DNA from: Tepidimonas ignava
Lineage (GTDB): Bacteria > Pseudomonadota > Gammaproteobacteria > Burkholderiales > Burkholderiaceae_C
Direction: 5' to 3'
DNA length: 64,000 nucleotides
Assembly (NCBI RefSeq): GCF_004342625.1
Contig: NZ_SMAH01000004.1
Span: 144,070 to 208,069 of the forward strand
The notes under the pieces are model-generated. The model did no database searches. It saw only the letters and a list, made by a program, of their open reading frames with translations, and was not told the origin of the DNA. Positions 8,114-16,089 of this stretch are shown here, one piece after another. Within the stretch, counting starts at the first letter, position 1. The number at the start of each line of letters is the position of its first letter. The position numbers and the translations under genes were made by a program.

Positions 8114-8228
8114 GGTTCTGGTTGGCTTGCACTGGGCTGGATCGGGGCAAACAGTCTAGCACCCAAGCCCGCTGCCTGTCTTGGCCCGGCTATGGCAGTA
8201 TGGCTCAGGCACACAGGAGGCCATGCGC

Positions 8229-9452
8229 ATGCCAAGGGTAAGCCTCACCCAGGACTTCCTCAACCGCCTGCCCGAGCTCGTTCCGCCTTCCGGCGCAGCG
8301 CACTTCTTCGATGCCGAGATCAAGGGCTTCGTGCTGGAGCTGCGCGCCTCGGGCGGGGCCACCTTCTACTTCCGCTACCGGCACCAGGGCAAGGTGCGCT
8401 TTGAGCGCATCGGCCGCCTCGATGAGATGCCCCTGGCGGATGCCCGCGCCAAGGCTTACCAGATGCGCGCCCTGCTCGATGCAGGCGGCGACCCCGGGCT
8501 TGAGAAGCGGCGCTTTGACGATCCGCCCACGCTGCAAGCCTTCGTCGAGGAACGCTATCTGCCCTACGCCCGCCAGCGCAAGCGCAGCTGGGCCACCGAC
8601 GCCACCATGCTCAGGCACCATATTCTGCCGGCCTTTGGCGCTTGGCGCATGGATCGCATCCGCCGCGCCGATGTCATCGCCTGGCACCAGCGCCTCAAAG
8701 AGCAGGGCTACGCCGCGGGCACCTGCAACCGGGCGCTGGTGCTTCTGAAGTTCATCTACAACTGCGCCATCCGCTGGGAGGTCTTGCCCAAGGATGCCAA
8801 CCCTTGCGTGGGCGTGGAGCTCTTCGAGGATCACGGCGCGCGCGAGCGCTATCTTTCCGCTGAGGAAGCGCAGCGTCTGCTGGCGGTGATCGAGAAGAAC
8901 CGCAACACCCAGGTCGGCCAGATCATCCAGCTCTTGCTCTACACCGGCGCCAGAAAGCGCGAGCTGCTCGATGCCCGCTGGGAGGAAATCGACTTCGAGC
9001 GGCGCATCCTCACCATCCCGGCTAGCCGCAGCAAGTCCAAGAAGACCCACGTGGTGCCGCTCTCCGATGCGGCGCTCTCTATCCTGCGCCAGATCCGCGC
9101 CGCCCGGCAGGAGGATTGCCCCTGGGTCTTCGTCAACCCCGCCACGGGCAAGCCGCCCGTGTCTATCTTCTACGCCTGGGACTCCATCCGCAAGCAGGCA
9201 GGATTGCCCGAGGTGCGGCTGCACGACCTGCGCCACAGCTTTGCCTCCTTCCTCATCAACGCGGGCAGGAGCCTCTTCGAAGTGCAAAAGCTCCTGGGCC
9301 ACTACGACCCCAAGGTGACGATGCGCTATGCGCATCTGTCGCCGCAGGCGATGCTGGAAGCGGTCAACGTGGTGGGCAGGGCCGTGCAGCGCCCTTCAAA
9401 CGCCCAAGCCCCCGGCCCTGCCGGCGCTGGGCCAGCAGAACCGGGGGCGTGA
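8229..9452 (+). CDS. int: Tyrosine site-specific integrase
   Basis: A 407-residue lambda-type phage integrase. The N-terminal arm-binding part has a DUF4102-like FFDAEIKGFVLELRASGGAT, then a SAM-like core-binding domain (LQAFVEERYLPYARQRKRSW) and the C-terminal catalytic domain. Catalytic residues are visible: Arg in TGARKREL (about 241), HDLRHSF (332-338), LGH (358) and the nucleophile Tyr in MRYAHLS (about 367). I start at the ATG at 8229, eight bases after AGGAGG; an ATG at 8223 is too close to it. Gene position next to repeat clusters at 7248-7440 supports a role in recombination at that end. It is convergent with the lysis genes. Confidence 0.95.
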   Translation: MPRVSLTQDFLNRLPELVPPSGAAHFFDAEIKGFVLELRASGGATFYFRYRHQGKVRFERIGRLDEMPLADARAKAYQMRALLDAGGDPGLEKRRFDDPPTLQAFVEERYLPYARQRKRSWATDATMLRHHILPAFGAWRMDRIRRADVIAWHQRLKEQGYAAGTCNRALVLLKFIYNCAIRWEVLPKDANPCVGVELFEDHGARERYLSAEEAQRLLAVIEKNRNTQVGQIIQLLLYTGARKRELLDARWEEIDFERRILTIPASRSKSKKTHVVPLSDAALSILRQIRAARQEDCPWVFVNPATGKPPVSIFYAWDSIRKQAGLPEVRLHDLRHSFASFLINAGRSLFEVQKLLGHYDPKVTMRYAHLSPQAMLEAVNVVGRAVQRPSNAQAPGPAGAGPAEPGA

Positions 9453-9518
9453 GGCAAAGGCGTAGCAAGGTCTCTGGCTCGCCACGCATGGCCGAGCCTG
9501 GGCTGATCGCGGCCTAAG

Positions 9519-9959
9519 CTACCTTGCCACCCCCTTGAATTTCTCCACCGTCCGCATGCCGGCGATGCCGAGCATGCCGGTGAGGATGACCCAGAGCGCT
9601 TCGGCGTCGAGGATCGGCGGCGGCTGCAGGCTGGCCGGTATCCATCCGGCCCCTTGCATCGCGGCCCAGGCCCAGGTGAGCATCGGGTAGAGCAGGAACT
9701 GGTAGCCGAGCGCCGCCGCGCCGATCCAGCCGATCGCCGGCCGCCAGCCGGCCACGAAGAGGCTGGCATGCTGCGCTTCCGTCCGGTTGATCTCCTGCTG
9801 GCCTTTGATGAGCTCGGCTTCGAGCTTCGCGGCTTCGAGCCCGAGCTTTTGCAGTTCAATCTCGGCTTCGAGCCTCTCCTTGTCCGAGGTGTGCAGGCTG
9901 TCGATGAGGCCGGCGACCGTCGAGACGATGCCGCCAAGGGCAAGCGCAGGCAGCGGCAT
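9519..9959 (-). CDS. Holin-like protein with three membrane segments (DUF3154 type)
   Basis: A 146-residue protein: an N-terminal hydrophobic segment (LPALALGGIVSTVAGLIDSL), a long charged helix (SDKERLEAEIELQKLGLEAA, about residues 24-62) and two C-terminal hydrophobic segments (PAIGWIGAAALGYQFLLYPM and LWVILTGMLGIAGM). This is the layout of the 3TM holin family. Its start overlaps the stop of the endolysin gene (TGATG), so the two are translated together. It probably contributes to timed membrane permeabilisation; a second holin-like gene lies just upstream (10461-10799). Confidence 0.75.
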   Translation of the reverse strand: MPLPALALGGIVSTVAGLIDSLHTSDKERLEAEIELQKLGLEAAKLEAELIKGQQEINRTEAQHASLFVAGWRPAIGWIGAAALGYQFLLYPMLTWAWAAMQGAGWIPASLQPPPILDAEALWVILTGMLGIAGMRTVEKFKGVAR

Positions 9960-10468
9960 CAGGCGGCCTCCTTCAATGTCCGGTTGATCCAGCCGAGCAG
10001 AAACTTCGCCTGGCTGCGATCCCGCCGCACGAGCTCGGCATAGCGCGCGATCTTGGCAAGCGCATAGCGCGCGATGAAGAGCGCTTCATCCGCCTCATTG
10101 AGCGCGGCAAGCGTCTTGGGGCCAAGCTTGCCATCGGGCGTGAGGCCGCCGAGCACGGCCTGCGCCAGCACGACGGCGGTTTTGACGCCGGCGTTGACGG
10201 CAAAATCGAACAGGGTCTGCGCGATGGCCTGCGAGCGGATCGCCTCGCCCTGCAGCGGCCGCCAGAAATGCTCGCGGTAGAACTCCCGCACCGCTTCGGC
10301 CTCCGGCTCGCGGCCGGCGTCGATCTCGCGCCAGCCGCGCCAGTCGGGGTGCCTGTTCCGCGCGATGCCGGCGTAGGTCTGCCCGCCGCGGTCGCCTGGA
10401 ACGTCGTGGAGGACGTAGCCGCCCTCGTTTTGGATCATGCGCTCGAAAGCTGGGAGGAAGTCAGCCAT
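9959..10468 (-). CDS. Endolysin, glycoside hydrolase family 108
   Basis: A 169-residue muramidase-type lysin that cuts peptidoglycan to release phage. The family signature is at the N-terminus: ERMIQNEGGYVLHDVPGDRG, where the Glu of NEGGY is the catalytic acid, then GQTYAGIARNRHPDW. The C-terminal half holds the peptidoglycan-binding helices (LGPKTLAALNEADEALFIAR). The ATG at 10468 is chosen because GGAGA lies 8 nt before it; earlier in-frame ATGs lack a ribosome site. No signal peptide is seen, so export should depend on the holins. It overlaps both neighbours. Confidence 0.9.
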   Translation of the reverse strand: MADFLPAFERMIQNEGGYVLHDVPGDRGGQTYAGIARNRHPDWRGWREIDAGREPEAEAVREFYREHFWRPLQGEAIRSQAIAQTLFDFAVNAGVKTAVVLAQAVLGGLTPDGKLGPKTLAALNEADEALFIARYALAKIARYAELVRRDRSQAKFLLGWINRTLKEAA

Positions 10469-10799
10469 TTTTCCCATCTCCTTCATGATCGCGATGCCCA
10501 AACCTCGCCTGCGCCCAGCGCTCCAGTTGAAATATCGCGCGGCTGCCCATGTGGCCGGAGATGCCCACCAGGGCGGCCGTGATCAATGGCTTGAACTGCG
10601 CCGCCTCGCACAGCCAGAAGGTGATGAGCCCCGCGAAAGCGCTGGTGGCAAGCTCCCCGATGAGCTCAAAGAGGTTGGCAAAGCTTGACTCGCCGGCTTT
10701 GACGCGGCGGTAAAAGCTCACCAGGCCGCCCCAGGCGGCCAGCCCCGTGACCCACAGGTAGGTGATGAGGCCATAGGCGGTGGGGTCTTTGTCGTGCAT
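10461..10799 (-). CDS. Phage holin (LysS/HP1-like)
   Basis: A 112-residue protein with two or three hydrophobic segments (GLITYLWVTGLAAWGGLVSF, LATSAFAGLITFWL, PLITAALVGISGHMG) and a charged C-terminal tail (HRDHEGDGKNG), typical of holins that open the inner membrane for the endolysin. It overlaps the lysin start by 8 bp. The ATG at 10799 opens the recognisable part (MHDKDPTAYG). Together with 9959-10468 and 9519-9959 it forms the lysis cassette at the end of the late operon. Confidence 0.8.
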   Translation of the reverse strand: MHDKDPTAYGLITYLWVTGLAAWGGLVSFYRRVKAGESSFANLFELIGELATSAFAGLITFWLCEAAQFKPLITAALVGISGHMGSRAIFQLERWAQARFGHRDHEGDGKNG

Positions 10800-10801
10800 G
10801 G

Positions 10802-11827
10802 CTAGGATTCTGGGTTGGGAAGGTTGCACTCAAGCTGCGTCACGTAGCCCTGGGGGCCGAAGCGGTGCTCGGCGCGGCTGACCACCCACGCCTCAGGCAC
10901 GCCGGGGCGAAGCCGCAGGCGCAGGCGGCACTCGGCCACAAGCCGCGCATCGCCGGGCAGCGTGAGGCTGAGCTCGCCTTGCTGTCTTGCCCCTGTGCGC
11001 AAGGCGGCCTGGGCCGCGGCCAGGGCCTTCTCACGCGAGACATGCACGTGCTTGAGCTCCGCATAGGGCGGCCGGCCCACGGTCACTTCTTGGCGCTGGC
11101 CGGCCTCGAAATCCCACCAGTAGGCCTTCACACCCCCCTTGGCAGGGGTGGAGGAGCCGTCTTCGGGCTTGCCTGATCCCGCCGGGCGTCTTGCCGAATG
11201 GCGGTATCGCCACTCGATGAGGTCGCGCGCCTTGAGCTCGATCACCGGCATGGCTTGGCCGCTGGCGGACTGGCCTGCTGCGCGGCGGGCCACGACCAGC
11301 AAGCCCCCTGCGGGCTTGACGATGGCGTCATAAAGGGCGGCCAGCCGCGTCAAGAGCGCGATGTCCGACTCGGCCGTCTGGTCGATGTGGCCCAGCGCAA
11401 CGCCATCGAGCGCCGCATCGATGCGGGCCTGCATGCCGTGCTCGGCGGCGATGCGCCGGGCAAGCTCGCCAAGCGTGAGGCCGTCAAAGGAGCGGGTTTT
11501 GGGCGAGCGCAAGGGGCCTGAGAGCTCGGCGGCGCGCGCCGCCACCACAAGCGTGGCCGGCGGGCTGGACAGCTCAATCTCATCGACGAGGAAGACCCCC
11601 ATCGGGATGATGCCCGTCTCCTCGTAGCCCAGGGCGACCTCCAGCCGCGCGCCGATGCCGGGAAGTTGAGCGATCGCGCCATCCTCGCCTCGGCGGTCGT
11701 CGAGCGTCAAGCGCAGCTCATCGGACTCGATGCCGGCCTCATCGACGATGGCAAGCTCCAGCAGCCGCTCGCGAATGGCTGCCGTCACATCGGCGCGTCC
11801 TGCCAGGATGCGAAAGGCCGGCCTCAT
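10802..11827 (-). CDS. Tail protein gpD (VgrG-like hub/late control family)
   Basis: A 341-residue P2 gpD family protein, a baseplate hub component with a VgrG/gp27-like fold that links the tail tube to the baseplate. Recognisable blocks are the N-terminal MRPAFRILAGRADVTAAIRE, the central TLGELARRIAAEHGMQARID and LLTRLAALYDAIVKPAGG, and the C-terminal LRLRLRPGVPEAWVVSRAEH. The ATG at 11827 overlaps the gpX stop (ATGA). It closes the D-X-U-T series of the P2 tail order. Confidence 0.9.
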   Translation of the reverse strand: MRPAFRILAGRADVTAAIRERLLELAIVDEAGIESDELRLTLDDRRGEDGAIAQLPGIGARLEVALGYEETGIIPMGVFLVDEIELSSPPATLVVAARAAELSGPLRSPKTRSFDGLTLGELARRIAAEHGMQARIDAALDGVALGHIDQTAESDIALLTRLAALYDAIVKPAGGLLVVARRAAGQSASGQAMPVIELKARDLIEWRYRHSARRPAGSGKPEDGSSTPAKGGVKAYWWDFEAGQRQEVTVGRPPYAELKHVHVSREKALAAAQAALRTGARQQGELSLTLPGDARLVAECRLRLRLRPGVPEAWVVSRAEHRFGPQGYVTQLECNLPNPES

Positions 11828-12030
11828 CCCCACAGCCTCACGATGGACTGCACGGGCGGCTCGGGCAGCTCAGGCACGAGGATGCGCGCGCCAGCGGGCA
11901 GCTTGATCGGCAGCCGCGCCAGCTGCGCATTGGCCTCCAGCACCTGGGGGGCGATGTCGGTGCGGCGCAAGACGCGCCACAGCGCCGCATCGAGCGTTTC
12001 GCCCTCCTGCGCGATGATCTCCTGGGTCAT
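11824..12030 (-). CDS. Tail protein gpX (LysM-like)
   Basis: A 68-residue protein matching the short gpX family: a LysM-like fold with IIAQEGETLDAALWRVLRRT at the start, LPAGARILVPELPEPP at the end. It is thought to act at the hub of the contractile tail. Start and stop overlap with gpU and gpD respectively by four bases, indicating coupled translation. Confidence 0.88.
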   Translation of the reverse strand: MTQEIIAQEGETLDAALWRVLRRTDIAPQVLEANAQLARLPIKLPAGARILVPELPEPPVQSIVRLWG

Positions 12031-12422
12031 CGGCCATCCTCCCCGTAGGCTTTGAGCGTGATGCGAAAGACGATCTTCCTGGCCTGCCCGTCGTCCATGA
12101 GGACCGAGCGGGTGTCGCTGACCTGGGCGATGACCCAGCGCCCCCACACGCGCCCCAAGCCATCGGTCAGCATGAGGGGCTGGCCTTGGCCAGCGAGCTC
12201 GCGCAGCCGCTCGATAGCGCCAAGCCCGCCGCGCAAGCTCGGATAGATCGCGCCTTCGAGCTCGATTTCGGCGGCATCCGCCCCCACGAACTGCAGCGCA
12301 GGCTCGCGCCCAAGCCGATCGTGCTTGGGCCAGCGCCAGGATTGCGACAAGACCAGCTGCTCGTAAGCAGCCGTCTCCAGCGCAAAGGGAAATCCGCCCA
12401 GCGTCATCATCGTCTGCGGCAT
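12027..12422 (-). CDS. Tail protein gpU
   Basis: A 131-residue P2 gpU family tail protein. Typical features: N-terminal MTLGGFPFALETAAYEQL, central PALQFVGADAAEIELEGAIY and GLGAIERLRELAGQGQPLML, ending ARKIVFRITLKAYGED. It acts in tail completion near the baseplate. It follows the tape measure gene after 12 bp and overlaps gpX. Confidence 0.9.
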   Translation of the reverse strand: MPQTMMTLGGFPFALETAAYEQLVLSQSWRWPKHDRLGREPALQFVGADAAEIELEGAIYPSLRGGLGAIERLRELAGQGQPLMLTDGLGRVWGRWVIAQVSDTRSVLMDDGQARKIVFRITLKAYGEDGR

Positions 12423-12434
12423 GAGGCTGCCCCA

Positions 12435-15197
12435 TCAGTCGTACAGCGCCCCAAGGCGGCGCGATTGATCCTTCAGCGCGCTTCTTACCCGCTCATCGAC
12501 CAGCCGGGCCATCTCGCGCGCATCCGCGCCGGCCGGCGCATGGATCGTGATGGGGGCGGAGTACGTTGCCTGCACGCTTGAGGCGCGCGCCACGGGCTGC
12601 GCGGCAGGCATGCCGGCACGCATGGCCTGGGCAGGCTGCGCGGGCGCGCCTGCGCGACCGCCCATGAGCCGGCCCACGCCTGCTTGGGCCTGGTCCTTGA
12701 GCCACGACAGCGCCGCTGCTGGCTGCAGGCTGGCAAGGCCCGCGGCCTTGGTCTTGAGCCAGTCGATGCCCTGCGCGACCTTGGCCATTCCTGCGCCCAG
12801 CAGCTCCATGAGGGCGCAGACAGCTCTGAGCGGCGCGGTGATGGCTTCAAGCGCCCAGCCCAGCGTCTTGCCGATGGCCTGCCCGACCGAATGCCCGCTG
12901 GCGGAGAGCGCTTGCAGCTCCTGCGAGGTCGCCCTGACGGGGCTGATGAGCTCGCCGATGAAGCGCCAAGCCCCCGAGAAGGCCTCAGCCACCGAGCCGA
13001 AGACCCAGGCGATGCCGCGCCCGAGGGGCTCCAGAGGCGCTAGCGCCTGCGCGATGCCCTGCGCGGCAGGCGCAATGCCCTCCTGGATCCCCTGCCAGAA
13101 TCCTCCGATCCAGGCGGCAAGCGGCTGCCAGTATCGGCGGATCGCAAGCGCCAGGCCGGCGACGGCTGCGCCGATGCCCGCCACGATCCACGTGATCGGG
13201 TTGGCAAGCAGCGCAGCCGTGGTGGCACCAATGGCCGGCAGCATCGACCAGAAGGCCAGCGCAGCCGACTTGATCGGCGCGATCAAGCCAAGCGCGCCCA
13301 TCTTGATGCGTGCCCAGGCCAGCGACAGAATGCCCGCGCTGGCCCCGGTTGCTGCTGCCTGCGCTTGCAGCCGGGCCAGCTTCGCGCGGGCCGACTGAAC
13401 CGCCACCTGCGCATCGAGGATCGGCCCCTTCACGAAGGTCCAGGCATAGCCCAATGCGATGGTCGCCACCTTCAGTCCCACCACCGCGCCGATAGTCCCC
13501 ACCACCACTTGAGTGATGACGGGGAACCGCTCGGCCAGCTGCGCCAAGGCCCCGATGGGGGCCATCAGCGCGCCCAAGAGGCTGTTCAGGGGCGGCAGCA
13601 GCGCGTTGCCGATGGTGATGCCAAGGCGGGATATCTGGTTTTTGAGCAGCTGCAGGTTGTTGGCCGTGGTGGCCGCGCGCGCCTCGTACTCACGCTGCAT
13701 CGAGCCGGCGTAGGCTGCCTCATCCGCGACCAGCCCCAGCGCCTGGCGGTAGAGGTCAAGCGAGCCCACGAGCTTGGCGATGTCATCCGCATACTCCGCG
13801 CCAAAGAGGTCGGACAAAGCCCCCATGACGTCGGGCGCGCGCGCCACATGCTCAAGGAAGGTGATGAGCGCCCCTTGCGCATCGCGCCGGATCATCTCCT
13901 TCATGACGCCTGCCGACAGACCAATGCCTTCGAGCGCCTCCTGAAACTTGCTCCCCTGCTTGTCGGCGGTGGCGAGCTTCAAGAGCAGCGCGTTGATGCC
14001 GGTGGCGGCCACCTCCGGCGGGGTCTTCAGCGCCAGGAACGTGGCTCCAAGCGCCCCAAGCTGCGCGCCCGTGAGCCCAAAGAGCTTGGCGGTGGAGCCG
14101 CTGCGGTTGGCCACATTGAGCAGCCCGGCAGCGGTGGCGTCCATGTTGTTGGAGAGGTGGTTGAAGGCGTCTCCGAGCCGCACCACCTCATCTTGCGCAA
14201 GCGCAAAGATCGAGCGCAGCCCCGTCATCGCGGCTCCGGCTTGCTCGCCTGTGAGGTCAAAGGCCACGCCCATCTTGGCGGCGTCTTCGGCAAAGCGCAC
14301 GAGCTCCTCGCGCGCGATGCCGGCTTGGCCTGCGGCGGCCACGATCTGGCCGATGCCCTCAGCGGCCATCGGGATGCGGGTGGACAGCTGCAGGATGTCC
14401 TTGGACATCTGCGCGAACTGCGCAGGCGTCTCGAAGTCGACCACCTTCCTGACGTCGGCCATCACCGACTCAAACGCCACCGCAGGCTTGATGAGCCCAT
14501 AGAGCGAGGCCCCTAGGGCGGCTGCGTCCATGAGCTGGGCGCGGTAGGCGCTGCGCTGCTCGAGGTTGGCCTGCTGCGCGGCCTGCGCCTGGGCCAGCGC
14601 CTGGGTTTTGGCTTTGACGGCCTCAAGCGCCTGGCCCAACTTGACCTTCTCGGCGGCAAGCCGCCCCGTGGCGATGCCTGCCTTCTCAAGCGCGGCCTGC
14701 TCTTCGGCGATGGCGGCTTTCAGCTGCCCGAAGGCCTCCTTGGCGCGGCCCGCCTGGGCGATGAGCCGCTCAAGCTGGCGGGCATGGCGCGCTTCGGCCT
14801 GAGCCTCTCTTTCGGCCAGCCGCGCCTGGGCGGCTTCGAGCTGGCGCATGAGGCGCAGGCGGCGAGACTCAGGCAGGCTCGCATCCGAGAGCTTTGCTTG
14901 CAGCGCCTCAACGCGCTGGCGCGCCGCCAGCACCCCCTTGGGGGTGAGCGCCCCGGAGGTCTTGTCGGCCTGAAAGCGCGCTACCTCCTGCTGCGCCCGT
15001 CGCCAGGCTTGCCCGGCTTCGGCCGCCTGCGCGCGCAGGGCCTCCAGCCTGGCGATGCCCGCAGACTTGCCCTCAAGCCTGGCCAGCGCTGCGCCCAGGC
15101 GGCCTAGCTGCCCCTCAGCCGAGCGCAGCGCCGCCCCAAGGCTGGAGGACAGCACCGCGCCGATCTCGACCGACAGCGGAAAGGTTGCGCTTGTCAT
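12435..15197 (-). CDS. Tail tape measure protein
   Basis: A 920-residue TP901-family tape measure (P2 gpT role) that sets tail length and leaves the tail during DNA ejection. The first 220 residues are a long Ala/Arg/Glu-rich coiled coil, then comes the conserved TP901 core (FESVMADVRKVVDFETPAQF through GLLNVANRSGSTAKLFGLTG), then hydrophobic segments around residues 540-690 (LAQLAERFPVITQVVVGTIG, ALLANPITWIVAGIGAAVAG) and a C-terminal Pro/Gln-rich region. The start overlaps the gpE' stop by ATGA. Length predicts a tail of roughly 130-140 nm using about 1.5 angstrom per residue. Confidence 0.93.
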   Translation of the reverse strand: MTSATFPLSVEIGAVLSSSLGAALRSAEGQLGRLGAALARLEGKSAGIARLEALRAQAAEAGQAWRRAQQEVARFQADKTSGALTPKGVLAARQRVEALQAKLSDASLPESRRLRLMRQLEAAQARLAEREAQAEARHARQLERLIAQAGRAKEAFGQLKAAIAEEQAALEKAGIATGRLAAEKVKLGQALEAVKAKTQALAQAQAAQQANLEQRSAYRAQLMDAAALGASLYGLIKPAVAFESVMADVRKVVDFETPAQFAQMSKDILQLSTRIPMAAEGIGQIVAAAGQAGIAREELVRFAEDAAKMGVAFDLTGEQAGAAMTGLRSIFALAQDEVVRLGDAFNHLSNNMDATAAGLLNVANRSGSTAKLFGLTGAQLGALGATFLALKTPPEVAATGINALLLKLATADKQGSKFQEALEGIGLSAGVMKEMIRRDAQGALITFLEHVARAPDVMGALSDLFGAEYADDIAKLVGSLDLYRQALGLVADEAAYAGSMQREYEARAATTANNLQLLKNQISRLGITIGNALLPPLNSLLGALMAPIGALAQLAERFPVITQVVVGTIGAVVGLKVATIALGYAWTFVKGPILDAQVAVQSARAKLARLQAQAAATGASAGILSLAWARIKMGALGLIAPIKSAALAFWSMLPAIGATTAALLANPITWIVAGIGAAVAGLALAIRRYWQPLAAWIGGFWQGIQEGIAPAAQGIAQALAPLEPLGRGIAWVFGSVAEAFSGAWRFIGELISPVRATSQELQALSASGHSVGQAIGKTLGWALEAITAPLRAVCALMELLGAGMAKVAQGIDWLKTKAAGLASLQPAAALSWLKDQAQAGVGRLMGGRAGAPAQPAQAMRAGMPAAQPVARASSVQATYSAPITIHAPAGADAREMARLVDERVRSALKDQSRRLGALYD

Positions 15198-15576
15198 GCC
15201 TGCCCTTCAGGATGGGAGAGCCTGCGCGCGGTCAGAAGCGCCTGCAGGAAGTCATCGATCTCCATCGCGACAATCTCCGAGCGCGGCCAGTGGGTGTACA
15301 GAGCCAGTTCCACCACGAGCTCAGCAAGCCCCTCGCTTACGACAAAAAACCCGAAAGCGCCCGCTGGATCGCCGCGTAGTCCTTCAGGTCCAGCTTCAGG
15401 ATCGCCTCCGGCGGCAGCTCCGCGAGGTTGGCAATGAGCCGCACCTCGCGCTCGGCATCCGAAAGGTTGAGCTTGGCCACCAGCAGGTGGTCGCCCACCG
15501 TGGGGCGGCGCAGGCCCACTTCCGCAATGCGCAAGCCCTCATGCTCGATGGGGTAGGTCAGGGGGATGCGCTCCAT
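15194..15576 (-). CDS. Tail assembly chaperone gpE-E' made by -1 frameshift
   Basis: Reading from 15576, a -1 slip on T-TTT-TTG (15349-15343) bypasses the gpE stop and continues as GFFVVSEGLAELVVELALYT then HWPRSEIVAMEIDDFLQALL to a stop at 15194. The extension is the classic GpE (P2 E') family pattern. The fusion is 127 residues. In P2 the same TTTTTTG slip makes E+E', a chaperone pair that binds the tape measure. The stop overlaps the tape measure start (ATGA), as in P2. The ratio of the two products should be set by frameshift efficiency. Confidence 0.88.
15337..15576 (-). CDS. Tail assembly chaperone gpE
   Basis: The 79-residue zero-frame product, P2 gpE/phage tail assembly chaperone family: MERIPLTYPIEHEGLRIAEV, RRPTVGDHLLVAK, ending IQRALSGFLS. 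It sits between tail tube and tape measure genes, the invariant place for this chaperone. Ends six codons beyond conserved DYAAIQ with the slippery site just before the stop. Confidence 0.9.
   Translation of the reverse strand: MERIPLTYPIEHEGLRIAEVGLRRPTVGDHLLVAKLNLSDAEREVRLIANLAELPPEAILKLDLKDYAAIQRALSGFLS
15343..15349 (-). promoter_or_regulatory. Programmed -1 frameshift slippery heptamer
   Basis: TTTTTTG on the minus strand, in the phase T TTT TTG needed for a tandem -1 slip, two codons before the gpE stop. It is the same heptamer as used by phage P2. Confidence 0.88.
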
Positions 15577-15579
15577 CGC

Positions 15580-16089
15580 TTAGACTCCAATGGCCTGCCG
15601 GATGCGCGCCATCTGATCGACGCCGCCCACCTTGCGCACGAGGTTGATCGCGTCGATCTCGATGAGCTCCTCGCCGTCGATCGCAAGCTTGTAGTAGGAG
15701 GCGGCCACCGAGAGCTTGACGGTGCTTTTGTCGCCCATCTTCCAGCTCGAGGGCTCGATGGCCTTGAGGCCGCCGCGCAGGTTGACCACCACGGGCTTGG
15801 CCGCTTCGCCTTGCGCTTGGATCGCGCCTCTGAGCGTGATCGGCGTGGCTTGAACATCCAGCAGGCCAAAGAGCTTGAAGACCTGCGGGTCGTAGTCTGA
15901 AAGGGTGAGCTCCGCCTCGAGCTTGTCCATGCCGAGATCGATTTCGATGGGCGCATCCATCCCGCCGGCTCTGTGCTCCTCGGTCTTCAAGGCGAGCTTG
16001 GGCAGCTGGATTTCGTCGACGCGGCCGGCAAAGCCCCGCCCGTCGACGAAGAGATTCATGTTCTTCAGAACCTTGGGCAGCTGGATCAT
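15580..16089 (-). CDS. Major tail tube protein gpFII
   Basis: A 169-residue P2 FII family protein forming the inner tube of the contractile tail. Recognisable: MIQLPKVLKNMNLFVDGRGF, the DEIQLPKLALKTEEHRAGGM block and the DLGMDKLEAELTLSDYDPQV block. The start overlaps the sheath stop by four bases. Length and composition are normal for the family. Confidence 0.95.
   Translation of the reverse strand: MIQLPKVLKNMNLFVDGRGFAGRVDEIQLPKLALKTEEHRAGGMDAPIEIDLGMDKLEAELTLSDYDPQVFKLFGLLDVQATPITLRGAIQAQGEAAKPVVVNLRGGLKAIEPSSWKMGDKSTVKLSVAASYYKLAIDGEELIEIDAINLVRKVGGVDQMARIRQAIGV

Noticed and set aside
8114..8180. attL between the DUF3782 gene and int
   Set aside because: No matching segment is found near 51600-51720; the GTAGTGAGCA core in the S-layer genes explains more.
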